Shown one piece after another: positions 11,880 to 25,100 of a stretch of 64,000 nucleotides of DNA. A model generated the notes under the pieces. It did not search any database, was not told the origin of the DNA, and saw nothing but the letters and a program-made list of their open reading frames with translations. Origin of the DNA: Pelecanus crispus (Eukaryota; Chordata; Aves; Pelecaniformes; Pelecanidae); the NCBI RefSeq assembly GCF_030463565.1, contig NC_134675.1, positions 18,993,862 to 19,057,861 on the forward strand, given 5' to 3'. Position numbers and translations under genes: made by a program. How positions within the stretch are numbered: the stretch's first letter is position 1; each line of letters starts with the position of its first letter.

Positions 11880-14194
11880 GATCTACTAGATCCTAAAAGA
11901 ATTTAAGTCTGCTAAAATAAATGGGCATTTTACTATCAGCTTCAATGGCAAGGATTTAATTCATGGGATCATATCCAGATGGAACATGGAAGGACATAAT
12001 CAAATTGAAGTATCTGCACTCATCAGGGTTTGTACCTAAATTAAGCACTGAATCTATAATAAATAAGCACAAGAACTGAATGTGAATTGGCCAATGATGC
12101 TTGCAATCCTGCATCTTTTGTCATTTCTTTTTGTTGTTCAAGTACTCTTCTTCTGTATCAAGTAATGCGGAGGGTTTAGCAATGTATTACAGTTGTGGGA
12201 CGGTAAATGTGTAAAATTTTTTTGAAAGAAGGGGATGTTTGTTGGAAAGAAAATAATACAGAAAGTTTAATTTGTGAAATACGCTACTGAGAACATTGAG
12301 GGAATGTAGCCATTGAGTTACATGCAGTGATGACTACCTAGACATTCAAAGAAGAATTTTACGGGAGAGGTCAGACCCAGTCCCTAAACAGCAGGTGTGT
12401 GGGCCAGTGCTAAATATGTGAGCCAGTGAAAAGGGTGGACAGATATGCCTTAGAGAATAAGGAAATCAAGCAGTGGAAGATAAGAGTACACAGGGATAAT
12501 GTCCAGGATGGGGCAAGCATATCTCTCTAATACAGAACAGATGGTGGGTGTATTCTCCAATTCTGATTTAAAGGCACAAAAAGTTCCACAAGACAAAAAG
12601 AGAGAATCTGAAATAATTATTCTGTTCTGCAGATAATATTCCAAACCCATATGCTCTTGTATTTCATACAAATCAAGGGACATTTATGCAATTCAGTGCC
12701 CTTTACTCAGTTAGAGGAGCCTAAGTCAAACAAACATCATTACTACAAAAATTCACATAATTTCCCAGAGAAGCATGGTAAATTATTTAGGTTACGCTTT
12801 TCATTGTCTTTCTGATGAAAATACGAACTCTTACCCTGCAATGTAATTCTCTTTCCCAACTCAGCTCCTACTTCACAAATATTGCATCACTACAACTTTT
12901 TTCCTCTTTTACTTACTTTGGAGTTTAGCATTGCTCAGAGCCCTCTTTCAATTATTCTATATTTGTTGATTAATTTATAACACTGAAATTCTGTACAAAG
13001 AGGAGCTTTTACTCTCTCTCCCACCACAAAAGATGACATTCCACTAGTGTCTGGCAACCTAATTAATGCATGTTTTGGGTTAAGACTCAGACTCACAGAC
13101 AGCAGGTGAAGGAAGGTGTATGTGTGCATACACATGTACACCCTCTTAGTAAACAAGAAGTTAAAAACAACAACAACAAAACGCTTTCCAGATTCTTCCA
13201 GCTTCTGTTAAGAATTATCTAAAACTTAAATTACTTGATTTAGTTCACAGTTCTGAAGAGTGTTAGCTTTGCCTCTCTGCTGAGGTCCAAAATGTCTAGA
13301 GTAATGTAGTTGACCAGCATAGTGAGAGACCACTAGATTAAAACCCTACAGTGGAGGAAGCAAGCCTGTGATGAACATTGTGTCCAACATACACCCATAA
13401 AAGCACATAGTCTCCTGACAAGACAACTTCGTAGCACATAATAGCCCAGTTAACAGAGTTGAAGTGAGGTCAAGCATGGAATTCTAATTTTATTTGAGTT
13501 TTGTTCTAATTTTTTTTTATCCTCCTGACTTTTTTCATTGTAAGATCACAAATAACTTGTGTACATATTGGTTCCGAATAAAACACTGACATGAGTTTAT
13601 TGTTTCTCTCAGTTGGAATTTCTTAGAGGAAAAATGTTGCCAAAACAATTTAATAGCATATACAAAATTGAGTGCATTTTGACCCAAATGACTATAAATT
13701 AACCTAAAAAAAAGGAAAGACAGTAATTTCTTCATTTTCCAAACAAACCAGGAAAATAACTGCAACAAAAGAGCATTTCAAACAGTCACTGAACAATACT
13801 GTGAAAGCATGTTTGTCAATAAAGGTAAAGACAGTTCCTTTAGAGGAAAGAGGAGTTCTACAGCCTAAGGCTGAAAGCTGTGTGTTTTGAGAAGTGTGCT
13901 GTAAAAAATTTAAATATTTGAGCTTCATTAATCCTTGATGTACGTTCAACAAAAACAGAACTACCCCACTCAAATTTGAACCATTTCACTCCTCACAAAA
14001 TTGTGTTTTTAGAGGAGCAAGACAGGTTTCCTTTCAAGTGCCTAAAAGATGTGTTTTGAATTTATTTCAAAGGTGCAGCTTTTCTCAAGATCATATTGAG
14101 GACTGTTCCATTCTCATGCATGATAGTGTTGCTCAAGGCTGTTGCCAAATGTCACGGTACCACTTGTGACTGCCACGGGGAGAAAGGGAAGTTT
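11880..14194. other. Unannotated DNA downstream of SLC38A9, possible 3' UTR near 14061
   Basis: Mostly unremarkable AT-rich sequence. A minus-strand AATAAA (plus TTTATT at 14061-14066) lies about 130 bases beyond the SLC38A9 stop codon and could be its polyadenylation signal. With such a short word this is weak evidence. Confidence 0.35.
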
Positions 14195-14361
14195 TCACAA
14201 TAGGAATTGTGCAATCAGATTAGCCAGTCCAAGGAGGATTATAAAGATGTGAATGATCAATGCTGGCCATGTCAGGTGCCCAGCATGATGCAGGGAGATC
14301 ACGTAGATGAGGGATGGATACACGAATACAAAGGCCAGATGCACATGTCGTTCCAGAGTAT
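14195..14361 (-). pseudogene. SLC38A9: SLC38A9 last coding exon, 1-nt insertion
   Basis: The acceptor CTTAAG precedes ATACTCTGG (start 14361) and the stop TGA is at 14195-14197. Translation gives Y-S-G, then, after a frame change, [11 protein letters not shown]...[11 protein letters not shown] and a C-terminal helix ending NLIAQFLL. This matches human residues about 507-561. The exon is 167 bp where the intact reading needs 166. The extra base lies within about 14330-14345, between the Y-S-G and AFVF segments. The last two transmembrane helices are otherwise well kept. Confidence 0.9.
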
Positions 14362-16021
14362 CTTAAGGGGGGAGAAGAAGAAATAAAAGCAAAAAAAGAA
14401 TGTTTGTGTTAACTCTTATTTCTTGTTGCCATTTTTTCCCCCTCAAACCAATGAACAGTCTGACTGAACAATAACTATTTGCAGTCACTAACCATCAATT
14501 TCTGTTCCTTGCTGTCCTTTACTGGCACTGAATTATCCCCCCCTGTGCCACTCAGCCCCCTGCCACCCCATACCTGCACTCTAACATGCCTCTGTTGTTT
14601 CAGTCACATCCCCAGCTGCTTCTGGGGACTGACCCCCTATCTTTGACTTGATGTTTTTACTTTCTTTGGGGAAATTTATCAACACACAACAGAAAAATAC
14701 CGGACAGTGCATCCTTTACTGTCAGAACTGCAAGTCTCATTGCACCCCAGCCATCTGAGGACACATGTTAAAGCATGAGAGCATGAAAATTCTCTTGAAT
14801 CTGCAACTTTAATTTTAAATTATTTAATGAGCTCCTAACAAACCATTCTCCAGATCTGAAAATATCAACATGCCCTCCTGGTAACACGATCAACCACAGC
14901 AAGTGAAACATTTAACTGTTCTTTTTCTAACCACTCCCTTGGTTACCAAAACCTTCTGATTATTTTCCCCTACTGTGAGTTTCCACCTACTAAGCTATAC
15001 TGCAACCAAATGTGCATTATTAACTAACAACATATTTTATTTCAAATATTTAAACATTCCTTTAGACAGTAGAAACATCATAATACAGAGTGACTACCTG
15101 CACAACAAAATAAGACTATATAGACAATTTATCAGCTGGAAATTCACTGTTCAAAATGTTTGGTTACTATGCACAGTGAACACATTTGCAGAGGTCAGGA
15201 TCAGTTTGCAGAGAAATGTATTGCATTATATTTATTTGAAATTAATAACTAGACCATCTCTATTGCTGGAATAAGAAAATTTTCACTAAAAGGAGAGGTA
15301 AAAAAAAAAAAAGGAAACGGAAAAAACCTCAAAGATCAGCTACTGAGCAAAAGCAAGTTATTTTGCTGCACTGGTCAGACCCAAGCCTGTCATTCTTTTT
15401 TTATAATTGCAGATTTATATATTTTTAAAAACCTCCTTCTCCTGGTTGCTGTAGGAAAGATGCAAACCAGGAATGAATGACAATGATTACAAATATGATG
15501 GTGTCAAATATAGAAAATAAAACTGATTAGATAAATTCCTCTAATCCTTCTCAATTACATACATCCTAGGTGTTTATTAACATGGTAAATTTAAGACATC
15601 ATTCAGAAGTACTTTTAGTCACTTTTCCCTTTGAAGTTACTTGCTTTCTTGGGTTTTATCACAGACTTTCAAATCAGCTTCAAATGGTCTTAATATAAAA
15701 CTTGAGAGAAACCACACAATAACCAAGCAACTTTTCTACTGACACCATATTCTTTGATGTGTATAGTTACGAGGTCCTCAAATATGGCTCCAATGAAACT
15801 TGGGGAATCATCCCAATCACCTCAGATACAGAGGCACAATTACAGATAGCTGCTTGTCAGAACTTTAAGAGCTGTTTGTTTATACTTTTAAATCATTATT
15901 TACAACTTAAAATAGCATATATAAAGATACAATTACCTGCATTCATACAGTTCTTCTTCAACATCAAGAGGTAAACATGCAGTAACACCACGAGCAAGTT
16001 CAATGTGCAAGCAACGCTTAC
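14362..16021 (-). other. SLC38A9 intron
   Basis: The intron between the last two exons, bounded by GTAAGC at 16016-16021 and the AG at 14362-14363. No repeat family was recognised apart from an A-run at about 15300. Confidence 0.7.
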
Positions 16022-16111
16022 TTTATGATACCTCCTATGTTTGGATAAAATCTTGCCATTGCTACTCCAGCTCCTAGAATTGCTACATTCAGGACGAGCA
16101 CATGGAAAACA
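16022..16111 (-). pseudogene. SLC38A9: SLC38A9 penultimate exon, intact frame
   Basis: A 90-bp exon with acceptor GTGTAG and donor GTAAGC. It encodes [16 protein letters not shown]...FYPNIGGII, matching human residues about 477-507 (a transmembrane helix and the conserved FYPNIGGII segment). Its phases join the exons at 41428-41574 and 14195-14361 correctly. The exon itself carries no stop or frameshift. Confidence 0.9.
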
Positions 16112-18078
16112 CTACACGGAAGTGAGGAAAGAGTGTTAAAATCTATGCTGTATTTATTACAAAATAATACCATTATCCTTCATTTACACTAACATTTTAC
16201 TGGTACATGGATGGTGTTTCTATTTGCACAACTCATTCTATTAAAGCTAATTAATTTCAAAGCAAACATAACATCTACTGAATATTCAGTGTGCCAAACT
16301 CTAAATATCTAGTGTTTTGACTCAAAATATTCTTAAGGAGTAAGTATGTGTAATTTGGCACTTCTTCTGAAAAAACACCATATGTGGTACTCAGCACTCA
16401 AGTATTTCAGATGGATATTCAAATACCAAAGAAACAATACTGTATAACTTAATTCCCACAAGAAAGAATTAGCTTTTTCAGAGAATGATCTGAATTGCTC
16501 AAAGTGAACTAATGGAAACCAGAAGAAAGGAAAAGACGCATCATTGAGTGGAAAACATTACATAGATTACTAGGGGGAAAAAACCACACCTTAATATTTG
16601 ACCTCTAATGCATTTTGATAGAGGATAAACATTTAGGATGTTGGATGTAATTTAATACATGAAATGCATACTATTTATGTTGGATTTTTTTTGTTGAATT
16701 TGGTTTTACAAATAATTTCCTGTTGCTTTCCTTTTTGCATTAAGGATGAAAAAAATGGAGATTTTCTGTTCTCCAAAATCATCTTTTAATGCATGAGACA
16801 AACTCAGTATAGGTATTATGCACAGAGCTCAGACTCAGGAGAGTATAACTTTTCATTGGAGAATATGAAATGTCAGCATATTTTAACATAAGGTAAAGTC
16901 AGGAAATATAAAAAACACTGTGATAATTTGGTCACACAGCTGTTTCTATGAAGGGAAAAAAGAATTCACACAGAGGAAACATACATACACTTACAGTTTT
17001 TGTTTATTCTTCTGAATATTTCATTTCTTAAAATAAACAAAATTTGTAAGCTGATGCTACTGTTTTCTTAACTATACAAAGTATCTGTATTATGGAGGAT
17101 GTCACTAACTAACAAGCTTTTTAAAAGTGACCACTTCCATGGCTGAAAGGCTGGCTGCCAGCTTACAAGTTAGGAAGAAAGATTAGAGATGTAGAGTAGT
17201 CTCATTAAAGTTTAAGGGAATGGAGGTAATTTAAATACAAAGAAATAATTTAAGATATGGACTATTTCTAACATTTGCTCTTAAAATTTGATTTTAAAAA
17301 GACATAAATAACATCTTTAATTTTGTACATGGCATTTTAAGTGGTACAAGAAGAGGTACACCTCAGAGACTGAAGATAGCAGTGGGAATACAGCAGCTGA
17401 AACTTTAACAAAAACATCATCAGATATAAACCTCATAAAACCCCAAGAATAAAAAATAAAATCCCAAGAATTAGACTTATTAGGGAAAGATGATCAAACA
17501 TTTACTGCTTCTCTCATATTGCTAAGGGAAGCCAATTAACTAAACTGTTCACAAAAAAAAGTGTTTGCCATTAAAATTTACTTCCTCTCTCCACATGCAT
17601 ACGGGAGATTGCAAATCTTACTGTCAGATAACACAATTGAAGCCAAATGTTTCTGAACACAGAAAATGACCACAATTCTTGTTTTTTTTTTTTTTTCTGA
17701 GCTTAATCTTTTTTAGCATGATAGATTAAAAAGACTGCAGGCTTAGTTCAGAAACGCTTTACAAATTTGGGTAAGTTCAGATTATTTTAGCAGAAAAACT
17801 GAAAAAAGTATTTCATTCTGACAGGCTTAAAAACAGAAGTGATTTTGTAGAGCAAAGTTATTGCTTTTTAAAAAAATAATTCTAGCTTCTTATAACTTCA
17901 AAAGCAAAGTGGGGTATGTGTGTGTGTAGTGTGAAATGAAGTATTTTTCAACTTCTTGATCTGGGAAAAAACCCTGTCTTGGGGGGGATGTGTTTTGGCT
18001 TAATTGAAAACAATTGTCTCAAAATGCTGGAGCCTCCAAAACAATTCAGTAATAACACAGCACTGCTTTGCAGTTTTA
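16112..18078 (-). other. SLC38A9 intron, unique part
   Basis: AT-rich intronic DNA with no element recognised, except a T-run at about 17681-17696. It lies in the long intron that runs from 41427 to 16112 and holds most of the mobile elements. Confidence 0.55.
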
Positions 18079-19490
18079 TAGAATCATAGAATCATAGAAT
18101 AAAAGAATCGTTTAGGTTGGAAAAGACCTTTAAGATCATCCAGTCCAACCATTAACCTAACATTACCAAGTCCACACTATACCAATCAAGGGTAGACTAG
18201 ACTAAACCATGTCCGAAAGTGCCACATCTAACCATTTTTTGAACGCTTCCAGGGATGGTGACTCCACCACCTCTCTGGGCAGCCGGTTCCAATGCTTGAC
18301 TACCCTTTCCGTAAAGAAATTTTTCCTAATTTCCAATCTAAACCTCCCCTGGCGCAGCTTGAGCCCATTTCCTCTCATCCTATTGCTAACTACTTGGGAG
18401 AAGAGACCAACACCCACCTCACTACAACCTCCTTTCAGGTAGTTGTAGAGAGCAATAAGGTCTCCCCTCAGCCTCCTCTTCTCCAGCCTAAACAACCCCA
18501 GTTCCCTCACCCGCTCCTCATAAGACTTGTGCTCCAGACCCTTCCCCAGCTTCGTTGCCCTTCTCTGAACATGCTCCAGCACCTTAATGTCTTTCTTGTA
18601 TTGAGGGGCCCAAAACTGGACACAGTATTCCAGGTGCGGCCTCACCAGCACCAAGTACAAGGGGACAACCACCTCCCTGCTCCTGCTGGCCACGCTTTTC
18701 CTGATACAAGCCATGATGCTGTTGGCCTTCTTGGCCACCTGGGCACACTGCTGGCTCATGTTCAGCCGGCTGTCTACCAACACCCCCAAGTCCTTTTCGG
18801 CCAGGCAGCTTTCCAGCCACTCTTCCCCAAGCCTGTAGCGTTGCATGGGGTTGTTGTGCCCGAAGTGCAGGACCCGGCACTTGGCCTTGTTTAACCTCAT
18901 ACAGTTGGCCTCGGCACATTGATCCAGCCTGTCCAGGTCCCTCTGCAGGGCCATCCTACCCTCCAGCAGATCGACACTCCCACCCAACTTGGTGTCATCT
19001 GCAAACTTGCTGAGGGTGCACTCAATCCCCTCATCCAGATCATTGATAAAGATATTAAACAAGGCTGGCCCCAAAACAGAGCCCTGGGGAACACCGCTCG
19101 TGACCGGTCACCAACTGGACTTAACTCCATTCACCACTACTCTCTGGGCTCGGCCACCCAACCAGTTTTTTTACCCAGAGAAGAGTACGCCCGTCCAAGC
19201 CATGAGCTGCCAGCTTCCCAAGGAGAATATTATGGGAGATGGTGTCAAAGGCTTTGCTGAAGTCCAGGTAGATGACATCCACAGCCTTTCCTTCATCCTT
19301 CATCCACCAGGCGGGTCACCAGGTCATAAAAGGAGATCAGGTTGGTCAAGCAGGACCTGCCTTTCATGAACCCATGCTGGCTGGGCCTGATCCCCTGGTT
19401 GATCTGCACTTGCCTGTTGAGTTCACTCAATATGAACTGCTCCATAATCTTTCCCAGCACCGAGGTCAGGCTGACAGGCCTGTAGTTCCC
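18079..19490 (-). mobile_element. CR1 LINE fragment with ORF2 remnant
   Basis: A minus-strand CR1 with an ATTCTATG-type tail at 18079. It is 5'-truncated near 19490. The ORF2 reverse transcriptase is open from 19074 to 18202 (290 codons, including the FADD box) and continues upstream with frameshifts (about 19121-19303). The 3' UTR is the short form, without the duplicated tail module. It lies within the large SLC38A9 intron. Confidence 0.92.
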
Positions 19491-19930
19491 TGGGAATTGT
19501 TAGAATTAAGCAGGATCCTCAAGAACAATACCAAAATCAAAAAGCCTGAAAAGGATTAAAATCCATCTGTTTCATGGCAAAAGGTTACACTGTATTTCTC
19601 CCTGGAACATCCTTGTGCCTTTTTCTGCCTTTTTGAAACAGCCCGAGTTGTAACCGTGTTATTGGACAACAGATGTTTAACCTGCAAACTATTTTTTTTA
19701 CCTATGCAGATATTCATACTTCATCTCAGCTCCAAGACAGGAAAAAGCCTTATTCTTAATGGAGAGAAAGGCACTGGCATTTAGAAAAAAAATATCCTTC
19801 TAAATAAAGAAGAATCTGGTATCTAGGGCTACCAGTAGCTGTATTATCTGAGATAGTATTTTTCAAAAGATTCTAAGTTTTATGCAGGTGTGCTCCAGAA
19901 GGGACAAGCATTTCTCAGAGCCCATGACAT
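19491..19930. other. Unannotated spacer
   Basis: Short intronic sequence between the CR1 and the LTR at 19931. No feature was recognised. Confidence 0.5.
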
Positions 19931-20750
19931 TGTACTGGGTTTGTGTGGCAAGGTTTTGGGAGCGGAAGGGCTACAGGGGTGGCTTCTGTGAGAAGCTGCT
20001 AGAAGCTTCCCCTGTGTCCAACAGCACCAATACCAGCTGGCTCCAAGACAGACCCACTGCTGGCCAAGGCCAAGCCAATCAGCGATGGTGGTAGCACCTC
20101 TGTGATAGCATATTTAAGAAGGTGGAAAAGAAACCAACCAGGCACAACTGCAGCTGCAGTGAGGCGTGAGAATATGTGAGAGGAACAACTATGTAGACAC
20201 CAAGTTCAGTGAAGAAGGAGGGGGAGGAGGTGCTCCAGGCACCGGAGCAGAGATTCCCCTGCAGCCCGTGGTGAAGACCATGGTGAGGCAGGCTGTCCCA
20301 CTGCAGCCCATGGAGAACCCCACGGTGGAGCAGGTGGATGCTCAAAGGAGGCTGTGACCCCATGGGAAGCCCACGCTGGAGCAGGCTCCTGGCAGGAATT
20401 GTGACCCTTTGGGGGACCAACACTGAAGAACTGCAGCCCATGGGAAGGACCCACGTTGGAGAAGTTCGTGAAGGACTGTCTCCCGTGGGAGGGACCCCAC
20501 GCTGGAGCAGGGGAAGAGTGGGAGGAGTCCTCCCCTGTGGAGGAAGGAGCAGCAGAGACAACATGTCATGAACTGACCTCAACCCCCATTTCCCATAGAG
20601 AAAATTGGGAGTTGAGCCTGGGAAAAAGGGAGGGGTGGGGGGAAGGTGTTTTAAGATTTGTTTTTATTTCTTATGATCCTACTCTGTTTTGATTGGTAAT
20701 AAATTAAACTGATTTTCCCAAGTCAAGTCTGTTTTGCCCGTGATGGTTAA
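19931..20750 (+). repeat. LTR of the second ERV family, 3' end lost
   Basis: It starts TGTACTGGGTTTGTGTGGCAAGG, the known start of a very common avian LTR. It contains a run of imperfect direct repeats built on CACGCTGGAGCAGG-like and CATGGGAAGG-like words (about 20260-20530). It stops at GCCCGTGATGGTTAA, short of the family's usual CCACCACAG end seen at 4946. It then joins directly to the internal sequence of another ERV. It is therefore a truncated LTR, not the 5' LTR of the ERV that follows. Confidence 0.82.
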
Positions 20751-20795
20751 AAGTCCCCTCCCCCCGAACAAATTGCAGATGTAGAATATGCTGCT

Positions 20796-22121
20796 TTGAA
20801 GTCAGAAAATGAAATATTAAAGACATCACTGACCTTTGAAAAGGAGAACTGTGAGAAATTTGGGACACGAGTAGATACCCTCATGATTGGAAAACAAAAC
20901 TTAAAAACCGAAAATAGGGAACTTAAAATTCTATTAGCCTCAGCTGAAAGGCAAGAAAAACAACTGCAGGAAAAGTTAAATATCTTACTAAATCAAATGC
21001 TGTCCTCAGTCTCGGCTAAACAAATACGCATATTAATTCATTATGCAGATCCTGAGACATGGGATGGAGACATCTGGTATGATAATGACAATGATGAACT
21101 GGTGGAAGATCCTGATCTTACCCCAGAACCTGTACCTATACGACCATTGATCAAAACCAATACCAGAAATGAGGGAGACAATGATGTTTATATTACTGTA
21201 CAGACTGTCCCATGTTCTCCTGCTGAATTAGCAAAGTTACAGGAAAAGTATTCCAGACATCCAGAGGAGTCCGAGACAGCATATGCGTGGCAAGTCTCCC
21301 TTATGGGGGGGATCGAATCTTATTAAGCAAGGAAGAAGCAGGAGGCTACTGGGGCCCTGGAGTGTTTTTAACCACTACACTGGGTGATCATAATTACTCA
21401 TTGACTACACAGGCTGCCTATTGGGCCAGCGACATAGACCCGCAAGAAAGAGGAGATCCCCTTGCTATTAAGACTTCAGGGTTCTCCAATTTGGCTGCAT
21501 CTGTAAAAAAGGCAGCCTGCATACAAGTAATGTATGAGATGCTAAGGAAATCCCCAATGCTAGCCCCCCATTGATTCAGCAAGGCTAACTCCCCTCATCA
21601 GTGGCCTCCCAGGTAGCCTAAAGACATATGTAGCTAATGCCCAGGACCGCATACAAACTACCTGTGCTATGAATGCTGCCATGGCTGCCACGCAGCCCCC
21701 ATGGGAGCAGGTCCATGTGACTACCTGGAGCGAGTTTGTGCAAGAGATAGTGAATTATGGGCGCTGCATGGGTTGGATCAGATCGACTACTGGGAAACCA
21801 CCAGAACCCCCCCCGATGGGTTCACCAGGTCCGCACCGCTAAGCATAAACCAGAGTTGAAACCAAAGTTTGACAAGGAACGTAACGATCTTTGGCGTAGA
21901 GCCTTGGTGATGGGAGTACTACAACAGTTACTATATGGCACTATCTGACCTCCAAGCTCTAGTACAATCGCTAAACCAAAGAATCGATTCATCAGGGAAA
22001 AGTAAAACAGCAGGAAATAAATCGGTTCCTGTCAGACCCATGCCCTCAGCCCCGCAACGAGATTTAATTGATTTAGCAGACACCCCAACAAAAAACTTAC
22101 ATCCCCAGGGAGGACAGGACG
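20796..22121 (+). pseudogene. gag remnant of the env-bearing ERV
   Basis: The first frame (20796-21326) begins with a Lys/Glu/Leu-rich segment of about 75 residues, predicted to be a coiled coil, followed by an acidic linker and a capsid-like start. The frame then shifts to 21287-21574 and again to about 21757-22121. The later segments read like capsid (W-G-P, Y-W-A and related words) and nucleocapsid-proximal sequence. The order and position before protease identify it as gag. I recognise no specific family beyond the class III-like pol that follows. Confidence 0.65.
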
Positions 22122-25100
22122 GTGAGCCACCCTGCCCGGCGGGTGTTAGCTATACAATGGCTCTTTGATAAACACCATGAACCCATCATTGCCATCCCAA
22201 TAGGACCAAAGAGAATTTTTGTAGAGTTCCTTGTTGACACTGGGGCACAGATGTCAGTAATTACTAAACAAATGACCAAGGACCTAAATATAAAACCTGG
22301 TCACCGTAAAATGAAATTTACAGGGATCGATGGAATTATAAGAGAATGCCCCACAGCAAAAATCACCTTATGGCTCCCCACTGAGCAGAAATTAACCCGC
22401 ACCGAAGTGTTGGTTGGTGCTGCTAATACCAATATTTTAGGGTTTGATTTGTTGTACGGTAGAACATGGAAAATCCCCGATGGGTCAGTCTGGAGTTTTG
22501 CTGGACAAAGTGATGGAAAAATAGCATGGCCTGAGGGGGATGAGCCTAAAACTATAAATTTGTTAGAGGTGTCTACACCTTTACCCCCGTCAAAAATTAC
22601 AAATATAAAACAATACCCCTTGCCAGCGGCCATGCAATCAGGTATTGACAAGGTGGTGAAAGATTTAGAAAACCAAAACATCATTACCTGTGCACACTCC
22701 CCATATAACTCTCCTGTCTGGCCGGTGAAAAAAAACAAATGGACAATGGAGAAATGGAGACTTACAATTGATTACAGGTGATTGAATGCCAATACTGCAC
22801 CTTTAACTGCTGCTGTGCCAAACATTGTGGAACTGGTAACTCAAATTCAGGGAGCATCTCACTTGTGGATGGCATCCCTAGATGTAAAGGATATGTTTTT
22901 CATGATCCCACTCCAGGAACATGATAAGGCCCAATTTGCGTTTACTTGGAAAGGGATACAGTATATCTTTAACAGGCTGCCACAGGGATATAAACTCTCC
23001 CCCACCATTGCCCACAACGCCTTGGCAAAGGTTTTAACAGAAATTTCCAGCCCACCGGGCGTCATGATATATCAATATATCGATGACATACTGATAGGAG
23101 GAGAAAACTCAGAAGTAGTCAAGCATACCATGAAAGGTGTACGAGAAAAATTGATGACCTTGGGACTAGACATTCCTCCATCCAAATGCCAGGGACCCAC
23201 ACAGGAAGTTAAGTTCCTGGGGGTCTGGTGGATCAAAGGAGCCGTTTCTATTCCCCCAGACACCCTGGAAAACGCAGAGCATGGGCAGGGCCCATCTAGC
23301 ATGAAGGAGTTGCAGCAAGTTCTGGGAACTTTAGGTGCAAACATATCCCTGGTTTTCCTATTATTGCCCATCCCTTATACAATTTGCTCAGAAAAGGAAA
23401 ATCATGGGAATGGACTAGACAGCATGAGAACGTGTTAGAATTATTAATAAGAGAACTGAAGCTATTCCAACAGCTAGGCCCCATACACCCGACTGACCCT
23501 ATCCATGTAGAATGGGGATTCAGTGAACACAGTTCCCATTGTAATCTATGGCAAAAGGGACCAGAAGGGCTGAAGAGACTGCTAGAGTTTAGCTCCCACT
23601 CTTTCAATGACACCGAAATATTCAGATCTTGAAAAAGGCTTGCTGTCCCTAGTGTGAGCAGTGAAGCAAGTGGAACAGATAAGGAAAGGACAGAGTGTGA
23701 TCATTCGGGGGCCTTTCCATCTCCTAGATATAGTTCACAAGGGTATGGCGCCACCCGCAGGTATTGCCCAGAAACCTACAGTCCGTAAGTGGTATGCCAA
23801 TCTGGAAGGTGTCAATGAAATTATGACCATTACAGAAGGCAACATTAAAATATCTAAACTGCAGAAAGATATAGACAGCACCGTGCTATTCCAAACCCCG
23901 CCAAGCAAACCATCTCTGATTCAGGAGGCACCTCCTCTGAGGAAAGACAGGGACCTTAAGGGGGTATGGTTCACTGATGCATCATCTTATAGGCAAAACC
24001 ATGAGTGGAATTATAAGACCATGGCACTGGAAGTGGCCACGGGGGAAAAGTTAAGCGAAACAGGCAAGGGAATCACACAAGTAGGGGAACTTAGGGCAGT
24101 CCTACTAGCTGCACAACAGGGTGCCAGCCATATCTATACCAACTCATATGCTGTTTTTAAGGGAGCCACAGAGTGGGTAGGCCACTGGACAGCCAACGAT
24201 TGGCAGGTAAATAGAGTCTCAGTCTGGCAAAACAACAGTTGGAAACAATTGCTAAAAATAGGAGAACAAAGGGTGCTGCATATTGGTTGGGTATAAGGGC
24301 ATGACAGGTCAGTTTCTATCACTGCCCAGTTTAATCAACAAGTCGATAGCCTCACACGACTACAAAAAATTGATGTTGTAAGTGATGACCATGAAAGGGA
24401 ATGCTTACTTGAATGGTTGCACATAAAACGAGGTCACATCAGATGAGACGACTTGTATCGAGAAGATATAGCCCGAGGATGGCCTGTATCGGAAAACTGT
24501 GTGAACAAGTGGTAACTGCCTGTTCACAATGTCAGTTGCTACTTAACAAAGTCCAGCCGAGTAAGGCACCTCCCCTGCATATCCGGAACAGGAAAACATT
24601 GTGGCATACCTGGCAGATCATAGAATCGTAGAATCATAGAATTGTTTAGGTTGGAAAAGACCTTTAAGATCATCCAGTCCAACCATTAACCTACACTACC
24701 AAGTCCACACTATACCAATCAAGGGTAGACTAGACTAAACCATGTCCCGAAGTGACACATCTACCCGTTTTTTGAACACCTCCAGCGATGGTGACTCCAC
24801 CACCTCTCTGGGCAGCCTGTTCCAATTCTTGACCACCCTTTCCGTAAAGAAATTTTTCCTAATTTCCAATCTAAACCTCCCCTGGCGCAGCTTGAGCCCA
24901 TTTCCTCTCATCCTATTGCTAACTACTTGGGAGAAGAGACCAACACCCACCTCACTACAACCTCCTTTCAGGTAGTTGTAGAGAGCGATAAGGTCTCCCC
25001 TCAGCCTCCTCTTCTCTAGGCTAAACAACCCCAGTTCCCTCAGTGGCTCCTCATAAGACCAGTGCTCCAGACCCTTCACCAGCTTCGTTGCCCTTCTCTG

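Noticed and set aside
20079..20582. 167-codon minus-strand frame rich in Pro, Leu and Gly
   Set aside because: It is antisense to the GC-rich direct repeats inside an LTR.
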